Shown in pieces: positions 9,096 to 20,672 of a stretch of 64,000 nucleotides of DNA. This DNA comes from Sphingosinicella microcystinivorans (GTDB taxonomy: Bacteria > Pseudomonadota > Alphaproteobacteria > Sphingomonadales > Sphingomonadaceae). The notes beneath the pieces were generated by a model. It saw nothing but the letters and a program-made list of their open reading frames with translations. It was not told the origin of the DNA and ran no database searches. A program made the translations under genes and the position numbers. How positions within the stretch are numbered: the first letter of the stretch is position 1; each line of letters begins with the position of its first letter. The stretch is from assembly GCF_027941835.1 (NCBI RefSeq), contig NZ_CP116005.1:62001-126000 (forward strand), written 5' to 3'.

Positions 9096-9815
9096 CTACG
9101 CCTCCGACCGGTTCAGGCTCTGCCGCAGATCCTGGATCGCCGCCTTGAGGTCCGCCGGGGGCTTGGGGATGAAGCCCGCGACGAGCGACAGGACCGCGAG
9201 CTTCAGGCAGGCGCTGAGGTCGGCGAGCGGAATGCGGCCGCTGAGCGCGTCATTGATCACGGCGAACTCGATGTTCGCCATCTGCGCGATCAGAAGGTCC
9301 TTTTCGCCCTCGCTCAGCGCATTGGCCTTCGAGGACGCCAGCTCGCACACGAAACTCTTCACATGCGAGATCGCGATCTCTCTCAGGATGTCGTAGATTC
9401 CCGGGTCGATGTTCGCCGAGAAGAATATCGGCGCGAGCGCCGACGAATAGGATTTGCTCCCGATGATGATGTCGGTCAGCCTGTCGAATCGGTCGAGCAG
9501 GCTGGCAATCGTCTTCGGCTCGGGATCGGCGCCGGATTCCTCTATGTTCTTGTAGAAGAAGTCCTTTATCGCGACTCCGATGATGACTTCCCGGCTGCCG
9601 AAGTAGAGGTACAATGTCCTGAGGGCGACGTCGGATTTCTTGCTGATCTGCCGGATCGTGACGCCGTTCACGCCGTCCTCTTCGATGAGCTGCAAGGTCG
9701 CCTTGAGGATTCTCTGCCGCCGTTCGACCATCGAGCGGCTGTTGTAGGGCCGCTTCTGCCGCGGCGGGTCCTCTGGAGCCTTCGTCTCCGGCGTGGTCTT
9801 CTTCCTGTACTTCAT
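9096..9815 (-). CDS. TetR/AcrR family transcriptional regulator
   Basis: A 239-aa protein with a basic N-terminal arm, an HTH at about residues 53-72 (VTIRQISKKSDVALRTLYLYF) and an all-helical ligand domain. The start at 9815 is preferred over longer in-frame starts because AGGA lies 8 nt upstream and the upstream residues look non-coding. It is divergent from the SDR gene at 10100. Two copies of an 18-bp TATAAC-type motif, before the SDR gene and before the monooxygenase gene, are the best candidates for its operators. It should repress the locus until a pathway compound binds. Confidence 0.88.
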   Translation of the reverse strand: MKYRKKTTPETKAPEDPPRQKRPYNSRSMVERRQRILKATLQLIEEDGVNGVTIRQISKKSDVALRTLYLYFGSREVIIGVAIKDFFYKNIEESGADPEPKTIASLLDRFDRLTDIIIGSKSYSSALAPIFFSANIDPGIYDILREIAISHVKSFVCELASSKANALSEGEKDLLIAQMANIEFAVINDALSGRIPLADLSACLKLAVLSLVAGFIPKPPADLKAAIQDLRQSLNRSEA

Positions 9816-10005
9816 AAGGATCCTGCTCCAAAACCCGGCATCGGAAAAGCGATCTCCTGAGACGCGCTCCGGAACGTCCCGGCCCGGCAACAGGCTATAG
9901 AAAGAACCGCCGCCGGAACTCAAGTCATGCCGCGCGCAAACGCCGCTTGATACACCTCCACCGTTTCGCGGACACGCCCGAACGCTTGTCACGCCGTCCG
10001 CAAAC

Positions 10006-10023
10006 GTTATAACTTGTTATAAC
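10006..10023. promoter_or_regulatory. Probable TetR operator upstream of the SDR gene
   Basis: Two copies of the self-palindromic octamer GTTATAAC separated by TT (10006-10013 and 10016-10023), in the divergent gap between the TetR gene and the SDR gene. The arrangement is both a direct and an inverted repeat, as expected for dimeric TetR proteins. A 15-of-18 match lies at 11040-11057. Confidence 0.65.
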
Positions 10024-10099
10024 AACACTTGCCGAGCACCGTCAGCGATGCGCACCCGTGCGGATGGCGGAAGATTTCGGCCGACGGCGGGAGGATACC

Positions 10100-10966
10100 A
10101 TGCAACCGACGCTGCAAAGGCGCGTCTCCGTGATCACCGGCGGATGCGGCGGCATGGGGATCGCCTGCGCCCGCGAATTCGGCAAGTCCCACGACCTGAT
10201 CCTCGCCGATGTCTCTGCCGACCGGCTGGCAGACACGGGCGCGCGGCTGAGGGACGAAGGCTACAGCATCCGCGCCGCGGTCGCGGGGGACATCGCGGAC
10301 GCGAAAACCGTCGCCGCGATCGGCGACGCGATCGACGCGCACGGGCCGCTCGGCGTCGTCATCCATGCCGCCGGCATCTCATCGGGCATGGCGGACTGGC
10401 ATACGATCCTGCGCACGAACGCCCTCGGCACCGCGCTGCTGCTCGATGCGCTGGAAGCGCGGCTCGTTCCGGGGACCGTCTGCGTGCTCATCGCCTCCAT
10501 CGCCGGCCACCTCGCACCAGCGGACCCCGAGGTGGATGCCATCCTCGCCGCGCCTTCGGCGGACGGTCTTCGACGCATGGAATCGCATCTCCAGCGGCTG
10601 GCGGCGATGATGACGGACGGGAAATCCTTCGCCTATTCGGGGCTGAGCGGCCCGGCCTACGGCGTCTCGAAACGGGCGATGATCCGGGCGGCGGCGGCCC
10701 GCGCACCGGCATGGGCCCGCAAGGGCGCCCGCATCGTATCCCTGTCGCCCGGCCTCATCTGGACGCCGATGGGACGATTCGAGGTGGATCACGGTGAGGC
10801 GGCCGGCGATCTCCTCAAGGAGACCCCGATACAGCGGTGGGGCACGCCGATGGACATTTCACAGGCGGCCGCCTTCCTCGCCTCCGACGCGGCCTCGTTC
10901 ATCACCGGAACGGATCTCCGGATCGACGGCGGCATGGTGCCGTTCCGGCTCAGCGAGAACAGTTGA
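10100..10966 (+). CDS. Short-chain dehydrogenase/reductase
   Basis: A 288-aa SDR. TGGCGGMG at 13-20 is the cofactor loop, HAAG marks the stabilising strand, and YGVSK at 187-191 gives catalytic Tyr187 and Lys191. The C-terminus has ITGTDLRIDGGM. The start at 10100 is chosen over an in-frame ATG at 10058 because GGGAGGA lies at good spacing and the extra N-terminal residues are atypical. The insert around residues 135-175 is longer than in the usual 250-aa SDR. It is preceded by the putative operator and is followed by the Baeyer-Villiger gene. Confidence 0.9.
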   Translation: MQPTLQRRVSVITGGCGGMGIACAREFGKSHDLILADVSADRLADTGARLRDEGYSIRAAVAGDIADAKTVAAIGDAIDAHGPLGVVIHAAGISSGMADWHTILRTNALGTALLLDALEARLVPGTVCVLIASIAGHLAPADPEVDAILAAPSADGLRRMESHLQRLAAMMTDGKSFAYSGLSGPAYGVSKRAMIRAAAARAPAWARKGARIVSLSPGLIWTPMGRFEVDHGEAAGDLLKETPIQRWGTPMDISQAAAFLASDAASFITGTDLRIDGGMVPFRLSENS

Positions 10967-11039
10967 CGCCGCGACGCGCACCGGCCGCAAGGCCCTGGAA
11001 TCATGGAGAACATCAGGCGCTCCATTGATTTGCATAATG

Positions 11040-11057
11040 TGTATAACTTGATATAAC
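11040..11057. promoter_or_regulatory. Probable TetR operator upstream of the Baeyer-Villiger gene
   Basis: TGTATAACTTGATATAAC matches the motif at 10006-10023 at 15 of 18 positions, with the TT spacer in register. It ends 53 nt before the monooxygenase ATG, inside the likely promoter. This suggests that the monooxygenase has its own regulated promoter in addition to read-through from the SDR gene. Confidence 0.6.
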
Positions 11058-11110
11058 GATATGCGATTCAATCGCGAAAAACAGACAGAAGAAACAGCCA
11101 GGAGGGAAGG

Positions 11111-12748
11111 ATGAGCGAAACGCCTGCGGACGGGGAGGTTCTCGACGTATTGATACTCGGCGCCGGCTTCGGCGGCCTTCACGCCCTGCACCGGCTCCGC
11201 GAGGACGGGTTCAAGGTCCTCGCGATCGAGGCGGCGCCGGACACCGGCGGCGCGTGGTACTGGAACCGCTACCCCGGCGCGCGGTGCGACGTCGAGAGCC
11301 TGGCCTATTGCTATACGTTCTCGCCGATCCTCGACGCGGAATGGAAATGGACCGAGCGCTATGCGGGACGCGACGAGATCTGCCGCTACCTGCAATGGGT
11401 CGCCGACCGGCTCGACCTTCGCAAGGACATCCGCTTCAATTCCAGACTGACGAAGGCGGCGTTCGACAAGGCGAGCGGCCTCTGGACGTTCGAGACCGGG
11501 AACGGCGACCGCTATCGCGCGCGGCACTTCCTGTCGTCGCCCGGCCCGATCTCGACGCCGATCATGCCCGACATACCGGGTCTCGACACGTTCCGGGGCC
11601 AGGTGATCCACACCGCCCGCTGGCCCGAGACCTATCCGGATTTCGCGGGCAAGCGCGTGGGAATCATCGGAACCGGATCGTCGGGCACGCAGGTGATCCC
11701 GATCGTCGCCGAACAGTGCGGGCATCTGACGGTTTTCCTCCGCACCCCCAATTTCTATGCGCCGGCGCGCAACCGGCCCCTGACGCAAAACGACTACGAC
11801 TGGTGGGAACAGAACCGGGACCTGACCCGCGAGCGTCTTCAGAACTGCCAGCGCTGGGGCGGCGGCGACCTGATGCTCGACGAGGCCGTCAATGACGTCA
11901 TGTTCCGCAAGGCGTCGGAATTCACGCCGGAGGAGCGCCGGGACATCTACGAGCGCCGCTGGGAATGCGGCGGCGGCGTCGTCGGCTGGGCGTTTTGCGA
12001 CGCCATGATCGACAAGGCGGTCAACGACGAGGCGGCGGACTTCCTGCGCGGCAAGATCAAGACGATCGTGAAGAACCCTGACGTCGCGGAAACGCTGACG
12101 CCGCGGGGGTTCGCCTACGGCACGAAGCGTTGCACGGTCGGCACCGATTTCTACGAGACCTTCAACCGTGAGAACGTCGAGGTCGTCGACGTGAAGGCCG
12201 AGCCCATCGCGCGGTTCACCGAAACCGGCGCCGTTGTCGGCGCGCGTGAGATTCCGCTCGACATCCTGATTTCCGCGTCCGGGTTCGATGCGCTCACCGG
12301 CGCGCTCACCGTCATCGACGTCCGCGGCGAGGACGGCCGGTCGCTCGCGGAGGTCTGGGGAGACGGCCCGCACACCTATCTCGGGATCAGCGTACAGGGC
12401 TTCCCCAACATGTACATGATCGGCGGACCCGGCAGCCCGTCCGTTCTCACCAATGTCGTGATGACCAACGAGATGCAGGTCAACTGGATCGCGGACCTGA
12501 TCGGGTACGCGGAAAGGAACGGCTACGCGCGCTGCGAAACCACCTCCGAAGCGCAGGACACGTGGACGCAGCACGTCAACGATCTCGTCAAGGGCAATCT
12601 CTGGGAAACGGCGGACAGCTGGTATGTCGGCTCCAACGTCCCCGGCAAGCCGCGCGTCATCCTCGCCTATGTGGGCGGATACGGCACCTACAAGCAGCGC
12701 TGCATCGAGGAGCGCGAGCAGGGATACCCCGGCTTCCGCTTCTCATAA
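11111..12748 (+). CDS. Baeyer-Villiger type flavin monooxygenase
   Basis: A 545-aa protein with two dinucleotide-binding motifs, GAGFGG at 17-22 for FAD and GTGSSG at 187-192 for NADPH. Between them, residues 161-172 read FRGQVIHTARWP, an exact fit to the Baeyer-Villiger fingerprint F-x-G-x-x-x-H-T-x-x-W-P. It should insert oxygen next to a ketone to form an ester or lactone, using O2 and NADPH. The family resemblance is to cyclohexanone and steroid or terpenone monooxygenases. A strong ribosome site (AGGAGG) sits just upstream. It is the clearest functional marker in the catabolic locus. Confidence 0.93.
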   Translation: MSETPADGEVLDVLILGAGFGGLHALHRLREDGFKVLAIEAAPDTGGAWYWNRYPGARCDVESLAYCYTFSPILDAEWKWTERYAGRDEICRYLQWVADRLDLRKDIRFNSRLTKAAFDKASGLWTFETGNGDRYRARHFLSSPGPISTPIMPDIPGLDTFRGQVIHTARWPETYPDFAGKRVGIIGTGSSGTQVIPIVAEQCGHLTVFLRTPNFYAPARNRPLTQNDYDWWEQNRDLTRERLQNCQRWGGGDLMLDEAVNDVMFRKASEFTPEERRDIYERRWECGGGVVGWAFCDAMIDKAVNDEAADFLRGKIKTIVKNPDVAETLTPRGFAYGTKRCTVGTDFYETFNRENVEVVDVKAEPIARFTETGAVVGAREIPLDILISASGFDALTGALTVIDVRGEDGRSLAEVWGDGPHTYLGISVQGFPNMYMIGGPGSPSVLTNVVMTNEMQVNWIADLIGYAERNGYARCETTSEAQDTWTQHVNDLVKGNLWETADSWYVGSNVPGKPRVILAYVGGYGTYKQRCIEEREQGYPGFRFS

Positions 12749-12757
12749 TCCCGCGTG

Positions 12758-12788
12758 CCTCCCGCCGGTTCGCAGGCCCGGCGGGAGG
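12758..12788. terminator. Hairpin between convergent genes
   Basis: An 11-bp GC-rich perfect stem (CCTCCCGCCGG with its complement) and a 9-nt loop lie in the 50-nt gap between the stops of the monooxygenase and the convergent enoyl-CoA hydratase. There is no long U-run, so it is a probable bidirectional stop of modest strength. Confidence 0.55.
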
Positions 12789-12798
12789 TGGCGGCGGT

Positions 12799-13596
12799 TC
12801 AGCTCGTCCAGACCGGCGCGCGGCGTTCGATGAAGGCTTTCGCGCCCTCGGCAAGATCGGGCGAAGCAAGCACGTTCGCCACCACCTCGTCCTGAAGCTT
12901 GCGGTTTTCCGCCTCGCCGCGATCGGCGGCGGCGCGCGTCAGCCGAAGGCTTTCGCGAACGGATAGCGGCGCGTTGCGGGCGATGGTCTCGGCGAGGCGG
13001 AGCGCCGTGCTCACTTCCTCGCCCTCGTCCACGAGGTGATTGACGAGACCCAATTCATACGCGCGCCGGGCGGCGATCGGCTCTCCGGTCACGACCATTT
13101 CGATGGCGACGGGGCGCGGCAGCACATTGGTCACGCGGTACGCGCCGCCCGCACCGGCGATGAGGCCGCGCTTCACTTCGGGAAGGCCGAAGCCGGCCTT
13201 CTCCCCCGCGACGATCATGTCGCAGGCGAGCGCGATTTCCGTCCCGCCGCCATACGCCGGCCCCTGAACCGCGGCGATCCACGGCTTGGTCCTGCGGGCG
13301 TAGACGAAACCGGCGAACCCGGTTTCCGGCCGCGCGAGCTGAAGCGCGCGCCCGGCGGCGACTTCGCGCAGATCAGCGCCCGCGCAGAACGAGCGGCCCC
13401 GCGATGCGAGCACGGCCGCGCGGATGCTCCTGTCGGCCTCGATCTGCAAGACACAGGCTTCCAGCGCCTCGGCGACGGCCACGTTGACGGCATTGTGCAC
13501 GTTCGGGCGATTGAGCGTCACCAGCGCGACGTGATCGCCCACGCGCTCGAACAGGACCTCCGCCTCGGGCGTTTCCACGGGATCAGCCACGCTCAT
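12799..13596 (-). CDS. Enoyl-CoA hydratase/isomerase family protein
   Basis: A 265-aa crotonase. FCAGADLR at 70-77 forms the oxyanion hole, GGGTE at 116-120 gives Glu120 and LPE at 138-140 gives Glu140, so both hydratase glutamates are present. It overlaps the acyl-CoA synthetase stop by 4 nt and is the last gene of a minus-strand beta-oxidation run. It is a second, divergent crotonase beside the one at 5664-6431, so the pathway probably has two separate hydration or isomerisation steps. Confidence 0.9.
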   Translation of the reverse strand: MSVADPVETPEAEVLFERVGDHVALVTLNRPNVHNAVNVAVAEALEACVLQIEADRSIRAAVLASRGRSFCAGADLREVAAGRALQLARPETGFAGFVYARRTKPWIAAVQGPAYGGGTEIALACDMIVAGEKAGFGLPEVKRGLIAGAGGAYRVTNVLPRPVAIEMVVTGEPIAARRAYELGLVNHLVDEGEEVSTALRLAETIARNAPLSVRESLRLTRAAADRGEAENRKLQDEVVANVLASPDLAEGAKAFIERRAPVWTS

Positions 13597-15707
13597 TCCT
13601 CTTCGCCTTTCCAGATCACCAGACCGTCGAGGGCCTCGACATCATCGCCGCGCACGATGAGCGGATTGACCTCCAGCGATTCGAGCTTCGGCCCCAATGC
13701 GAGCGCCGCATCGCCGATGCGGACGACCGCGTCGGCAACGCGGTCGAGATCGGCCGCGGGCGCGCCCCGGAAACCCTTCAGCAGCTTCGCGCCGCGCAGA
13801 CGGTTCAACATGCCGGTCACGTTGCCGCGCGTGACCGGCAGCGGCGAAATCGCAACGTCGGCCAGCAATTCCACCAGCACGCCGCCGAACCCGACCGTGA
13901 TCATCGCGCCCCACGTCGGATCGCGGGTCACGCCGACGAGCAGCTCCACGCCGCCCTGCCGCATCGGGGAGATGATCACGCCCTCGATGCGCGCGTCCGG
14001 GCGGGCGGCCTTCACGGCGTCGAGGATCGCATCGTATGCGGCCCCGGCGTCGGCCTCGGCGACATTGAGGCGAACGCCGCCCGCCTCCGTCTTGTGGGCG
14101 ATGTCGGGCGACAGGATCTTGAGCACCAGCGGTCCCTCGATGCCGGCGGCTTCCGCCTCGGCGCGGGAGGTCGCCACGACCGCCGGAATCACGGGAACGC
14201 CCTTCCCGGCGAGATAATCGAGAACCGCGCGTTCCGAAGACAGCGGCGGCGGGGCATCGACAATCCCCCGTTCGGGATCGAGGCCTTGCGCGGGCGTTTT
14301 CAGCGTCTGCGACCACCATGCCGCGCGCGACGCCGCGCGCAGCATGGCGTCGATACCGCAGACGACATGCGGAAGCGCGTGCTCCCTGATGGCTGCGCGG
14401 GTCACGTCCGTCAGCGATTTCGTCGTCGTCGTGACCATGATCGCAGGCTTGTCGAGCCCCTTCACGGCGCGCCCTATCGCGGTGAGCGCAGGCGGAAGCC
14501 CCGCGCTGTCTTCCGATGTCGGGACGGCGATGTTGATCCCGATCAGCCCGATCTCGGGCGCTCCGGCGGCGACCGGGATGATGCGTTCCAGCATCGTCGG
14601 ATCGCCCATGACGGCGCCGGTCACGTCGAGCGGATTCATCGCGGAGGCGAAGTCCGCCATCAGCGATTTCAGGGCCGCGGCCGTTTCCGGCGGCGGCGGC
14701 GGCACCAGAAGGCCCACGGAGTCCGCCCCGTCCGCGACGAGCGTGCAGGCGCCGCCGGAAATCGAGATGAAGCCGAGGCCGGGCTTCGGCAGCGGCCCGG
14801 TTTCCGCGAGCATTCCCGCCGTGATGATCAGGTCCTCCGTCGAATAGACGCGGATGATCCCGAGGCGCTCGCACACGGCATCGAAAACGCGGTCGTCCCC
14901 GGCGAGCGAACCCGTGTGCGCCTTCGCGACCTGCGTCGCGAGTTCGCTGCGGCCGATCTTCAGGATGACGATCGGCTTCTGCCGCTCCCGCGCACGCAGC
15001 GCGGCGCGCGCGAACGTGGCGGGATCGCGGATCGATTCCGAAAAGATCGCGATGGCGCGCGTCGGCTCGTGATCGACGAGATAATCGACGACATCGGCGA
15101 GGCTGAGCTGCGCTTCGTTGCCCGTCGCGGCGACGAAACTCGTGCCGATGTTCTGGCTGTTCGCGAACTCGTTGAGCTCGCTCGCCGTCGCTCCGCTCTG
15201 CGATACGATCGCGATGCGCGGCTCGAGGATCGGAAAGGCCGCCGGGATCGACGACACGGGCGCGCTTGCGCTCACGTTGTTGAAGCCGAGCGAATTCGGC
15301 CCCCAGAACGTCACGCCGAGTTCGCGCGCCTTTTCGAGGAGCGCCTGCTGCAAGGCCGCTCCTTCCTCGCCTGTTTCCGCATAGCCGGAGGTCAGGATCG
15401 CCATGTTGCGGATACCGGCCGCGGCGGCGTCCTCCATCGCGCCGAGCACCGCGGATTGCGGCACGAAGAGGAAGGCGACGTCGACCGGCTCGCCGATCTC
15501 CCGGCACGACGCATAGCCCTTCACGCCCAGAACGTCGGACCCGTTCCGGTTGACGGCATAGACCTTGCCGGCAAAGCCGAAGTCCTTGAAGTTCCGGATG
15601 ATGAAGGCGCTCCACATCGAGCGTTCCGTCGCGCCGACGAGGGCAACGCTGCGCGGCTCGAACAGGGTGGAAAGACGGTGCGCGGGCCGCGCGGTTGCAT
15701 CAGCCAT
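13593..15707 (-). CDS. Acyl-CoA synthetase, ADP-forming (acetate-CoA ligase type)
   Basis: A 704-aa single-chain protein. A CoA-binding Rossmann domain comes first (about 10-140, VALVGATERS), then succinyl-CoA-ligase-like domains (about 150-460), then a C-terminal ATP-grasp domain (about 480-704, GPLVLKILSPDIAHKTEAGGVRL). This is the fused alpha-beta layout of ADP-forming acyl-CoA synthetases. The expected reaction is carboxylic acid + ATP + CoA to acyl-CoA + ADP + phosphate. It is the only CoA-ligase candidate in this locus, so it probably activates the acid made by the aldehyde dehydrogenase or lactone cleavage. Confidence 0.88.
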   Translation of the reverse strand: MADATARPAHRLSTLFEPRSVALVGATERSMWSAFIIRNFKDFGFAGKVYAVNRNGSDVLGVKGYASCREIGEPVDVAFLFVPQSAVLGAMEDAAAAGIRNMAILTSGYAETGEEGAALQQALLEKARELGVTFWGPNSLGFNNVSASAPVSSIPAAFPILEPRIAIVSQSGATASELNEFANSQNIGTSFVAATGNEAQLSLADVVDYLVDHEPTRAIAIFSESIRDPATFARAALRARERQKPIVILKIGRSELATQVAKAHTGSLAGDDRVFDAVCERLGIIRVYSTEDLIITAGMLAETGPLPKPGLGFISISGGACTLVADGADSVGLLVPPPPPETAAALKSLMADFASAMNPLDVTGAVMGDPTMLERIIPVAAGAPEIGLIGINIAVPTSEDSAGLPPALTAIGRAVKGLDKPAIMVTTTTKSLTDVTRAAIREHALPHVVCGIDAMLRAASRAAWWSQTLKTPAQGLDPERGIVDAPPPLSSERAVLDYLAGKGVPVIPAVVATSRAEAEAAGIEGPLVLKILSPDIAHKTEAGGVRLNVAEADAGAAYDAILDAVKAARPDARIEGVIISPMRQGGVELLVGVTRDPTWGAMITVGFGGVLVELLADVAISPLPVTRGNVTGMLNRLRGAKLLKGFRGAPAADLDRVADAVVRIGDAALALGPKLESLEVNPLIVRGDDVEALDGLVIWKGEEE

Positions 15708-15722
15708 AAATCTCTCCCGGCA

Positions 15723-15743
15723 GCGGGCGGCATTCCCGCCCGC
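15723..15743 (-). terminator. GC-rich hairpin between two minus-strand genes
   Basis: A perfect 8-bp stem (GCGGGCGG with CCGCCCGC) and a 5-nt loop lie between the flavoprotein gene and the ribosome site of the acyl-CoA synthetase gene. No U-run follows. It may be an attenuating or RNA-processing structure and not a full terminator. Confidence 0.4.
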
Positions 15744-15752
15744 GTGATGTTT

Positions 15753-16874
15753 TCAGCTTTCGATCGTGGTCATCAGGCTTTCGACGGCGTCGGCGAAATC
15801 CTGCTTGAATTCCTGCACCACCGCCGTCGCGGAGCGCACGGACTCGACGAGCCCGACACCCTGCCCCACCCAGTAGCTCACCAGCCGCTTCGCCTGTTCG
15901 TTGCCGGTGTCGGCAGCGCGGTCGATCCGTGCGAAGGTCGGAATGCTGATCATCGCCATCATGGGCATGGGTAGCGCGCCGGGGCTCTGCGGCCCGTCCC
16001 ATGCGTCGTGCCATTCGGAGCGCAGCTGGCGGCTCGGCTTGCCGGTGCGCGTCTTGGATCGGATGGTGTCGCGCGATCCCGCCGCCACCATCTTCTCCTT
16101 GAAGGTCTCGCTGGTCTCCGCCTCGCTCGTCGCGAGCCAGACAGAGCCGGTCCATGCGCCCGCCGCGCCCATCGCCATGCAGCCCGCCATCTGCGCGCCG
16201 GTCATGATGCCGCCCGCGGCGAGCACGGGCACCTTGCGGATCGGGGCGATGGCGCGGATGACTTCCGGGACGAGCACCATCGTGGACACCTCCCCGCAAT
16301 GGCCGCCCGCCTCACCACCCTGCGCCACGAGGAGATCGACGCCCGCGTTCACCTGCCGGACGGCATGTTCCTTGGCGCCCACCAGCGCGCCGACGGGAAC
16401 GCCGTGGCGGCGCGCGCGCTCGATCATCGAGGGCGGCGCGATGCCGAGCGCATTGACGATCAGGCGAATAGGATGGCGGAACGCGACATCCATCAGCGCC
16501 TCGCCGACTTCGGGCAGGGTCGTCGGCGGGATACTGGCGACCACGTCTTCCGGCTTCGCAGGAATATCGTGCTTCTTCAGAAGATCGACGGCGAAGTCGA
16601 CATGCTTCTGCGGAATCTGCTGGAGCAGGCTGTCCATGTCGACGTCCGCCCCCAGCGCCTGGTGCTCCGGTATCAATATGTCGACGCCGTAGGGCTTGCC
16701 GTCCACGTGGTCGTCGATCCAGCGCAGCTCCTCTTCGAGCAATTCCGGCGTGAAGCTGCTGCCGCCGAGCACGCCGAACCCTCCCGCCCGGCTGACGGCG
16801 GCGACGACATCGCGGCAGTGACTGAAGGCGAACAGCGGGAATTCCGCACCCACAAGACTTTTTACAGGTTCCAT
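15753..16874 (-). CDS. Nitronate monooxygenase-like FMN protein
   Basis: A 373-aa TIM-barrel flavoprotein of the nitronate monooxygenase/2-nitropropane dioxygenase superfamily. GGEAGGHCG and AAGGIMTG are the FMN phosphate-binding loops. The family also contains enoyl-CoA reductases that work in steroid ring catabolism. Because this gene is surrounded by acyl-CoA genes, a CoA-ester oxidoreductase role is more likely than nitronate oxidation; that is inference from context. The gap to the acyl-CoA dehydrogenase is only 36 nt. Confidence 0.82.
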   Translation of the reverse strand: MEPVKSLVGAEFPLFAFSHCRDVVAAVSRAGGFGVLGGSSFTPELLEEELRWIDDHVDGKPYGVDILIPEHQALGADVDMDSLLQQIPQKHVDFAVDLLKKHDIPAKPEDVVASIPPTTLPEVGEALMDVAFRHPIRLIVNALGIAPPSMIERARRHGVPVGALVGAKEHAVRQVNAGVDLLVAQGGEAGGHCGEVSTMVLVPEVIRAIAPIRKVPVLAAGGIMTGAQMAGCMAMGAAGAWTGSVWLATSEAETSETFKEKMVAAGSRDTIRSKTRTGKPSRQLRSEWHDAWDGPQSPGALPMPMMAMISIPTFARIDRAADTGNEQAKRLVSYWVGQGVGLVESVRSATAVVQEFKQDFADAVESLMTTIES

Positions 16875-16910
16875 CGTCTCTCGCTCCCTTCCGGCATCCG
16901 CCGGACATTC

Positions 16911-19060
<2,150 letters not shown>

Positions 19061-19061
<1 letters not shown>

Positions 19062-20590
19062 CAGAACGCGCCGCCCCGCCGCCAGAAGACGTAGCCGTCC
19101 TCTCCCGGAACCGCCGTGCCCGTCGTGCCGACCGGTTCCGTTTCGCCCGAGACGAGGAAACGAAGCGTCTCCTCGTCGCTCCGCGGAACGCGGCAGACGA
19201 AGCGCACACCCTGCGGCGAGAGCCCGACGACGGTTCCATGCCCCGGCAGGCCGTCGCGGCCGTAGGGGACCGTATAGGCCTCGATCCGGCCCGGCCCCGC
19301 ATAAGCCTCGTCGAGCGGCGGGATCGCGCCGCGCAGGCGGTCCGCTTCGGACTGACAGTCGAAGTCCTGCGGGAACAGGCCGTCCTGCATCCGGCGGGTC
19401 AGCACGATCGAATGATTGTGCGTGGCGAAGCCTCCGTTCGCGAAAATGAGGCCGCTGCGTCCGCCCGCCCGCAGCTTCTGCGTCATGACGACGGCGGCGT
19501 GCATCATGCAGTTGCCGATCGGCCCGCCGCCGAAGCTGAGCCCGCCGTAGACGCTCGGCGACCTGTCGAGCGGCCAGCCGAGGACACGCCGCGCCATCTT
19601 CGCAACGCACGGGAAGCAGTTGTAGAGCTCGACGAAATCGAGGTCGCCCGCGGCAAGGCCGTTGAGCTCCATCGCCCTCCGGATCGAAACGGTCATGGCC
19701 GCCGATCCGGCATAGCTGTCCCGCGCGAGGAAATCCTCGTCCTCGTGCGCGGCGGCGCCCGCGCCCACGAAGACGATCCGGTCTTCGGCGATGCCGAGTT
19801 CGCGCGCCTTGCCGAGGCTGGTCAGGATGACCGCGGCCCCCTGGTTGACGGCGCTGTTCGCCACCATCAGCTTCGTATACGGATAGGTGACGACGCGGTT
19901 GCGGGGCGATGCCGTCGTTATCGCGTCCGGTTCGAGCGCTTCGCGTATCCAGGCGCCCTCGTTCGCGGCCGCGGCGCGCGAATAGTGCGACCACAGGATC
20001 CCGGTTTCGCGCTGCGCGTCCGCGAAGCTCTGCCCCCATGCGGCGCGCGTGCCGGTTTCATACAGGGGATAGACGTCCGCGGGCGTCATGAGGCCGTATT
20101 TCTTCAGGAACGGCCGCACCGACCGGTCGAGAAGGTCGCGCATGACATTCGATTTTCCGGCGCCATCGTCCTTGCGCGCGGCATTCCGGTAGGCCGCCGT
20201 CCGCAAGGCTTCGGCGCCGACGATGGCCGCGACCTCCGCCTCGCCGGTAGCGATCAGGTTCGCCGCATGGTTGAGCAGGAACACCGGCCCGTCGCCGCTC
20301 GGCTCCCGCGTCAGCAGGGTCGACCGGGGGGCGACACCGATGCGCCGCAGGAGATGGGGCGTGATCGGCGCCTCGGCGGGCCATGCCGTGATCTCGCTGC
20401 TCACCTGATTCTCGATGCCGAGAAAATCGGCCCGGGCGAGCAGGCCGCCGCCGGCGTCATGATCCGCGCGTTCGAGCGCGAGCGCCATCAGCTCCAGCGT
20501 ATCGAAGCCCGATGCGGAATCCTCCCGTGCATCATTGATCTGGCCGACGCCGACAATGACGGGAACCGCGTAAGCTCCATTTCTACTCAT
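19061..20590 (-). CDS. Thiolase-like acetyl-CoA acetyltransferase family protein
   Basis: A 509-aa thiolase-fold protein of the subfamily with an additional C-terminal domain. VIVGVGQ starts the fold, and MMHAAV and GGFATHNHS fit the C-terminal thiolase half. No classical C-x-S-G nucleophile is visible where the N-terminal Cys would be expected (the segment reads GDGPVFLLNHAANLI), so it may not be a standard 3-ketoacyl-CoA thiolase. MSRNGAY at 20590 is chosen because AGAAGAG lies just upstream; the longer frame contains the upstream terminator. Confidence 0.8.
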
Positions 20591-20632
20591 CAGATACTCT
20601 TCTGAACGCTTCCGACAGTTGTGCAACGCCTG

Positions 20633-20666
20633 GGGAGAGGGAGAGCCGTGACGCTCTCCCTCTCCC
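20633..20666 (-). terminator. Strong hairpin downstream of the TonB receptor gene
   Basis: A perfect 14-bp inverted repeat (GGGAGAGGGAGAGC with its complement) and a 6-nt loop start 7 nt past the TonB receptor stop. It probably ends or attenuates the receptor transcript before the thiolase-like gene. A U-run is lacking. Confidence 0.6.
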
Positions 20667-20672
20667 ACGACC

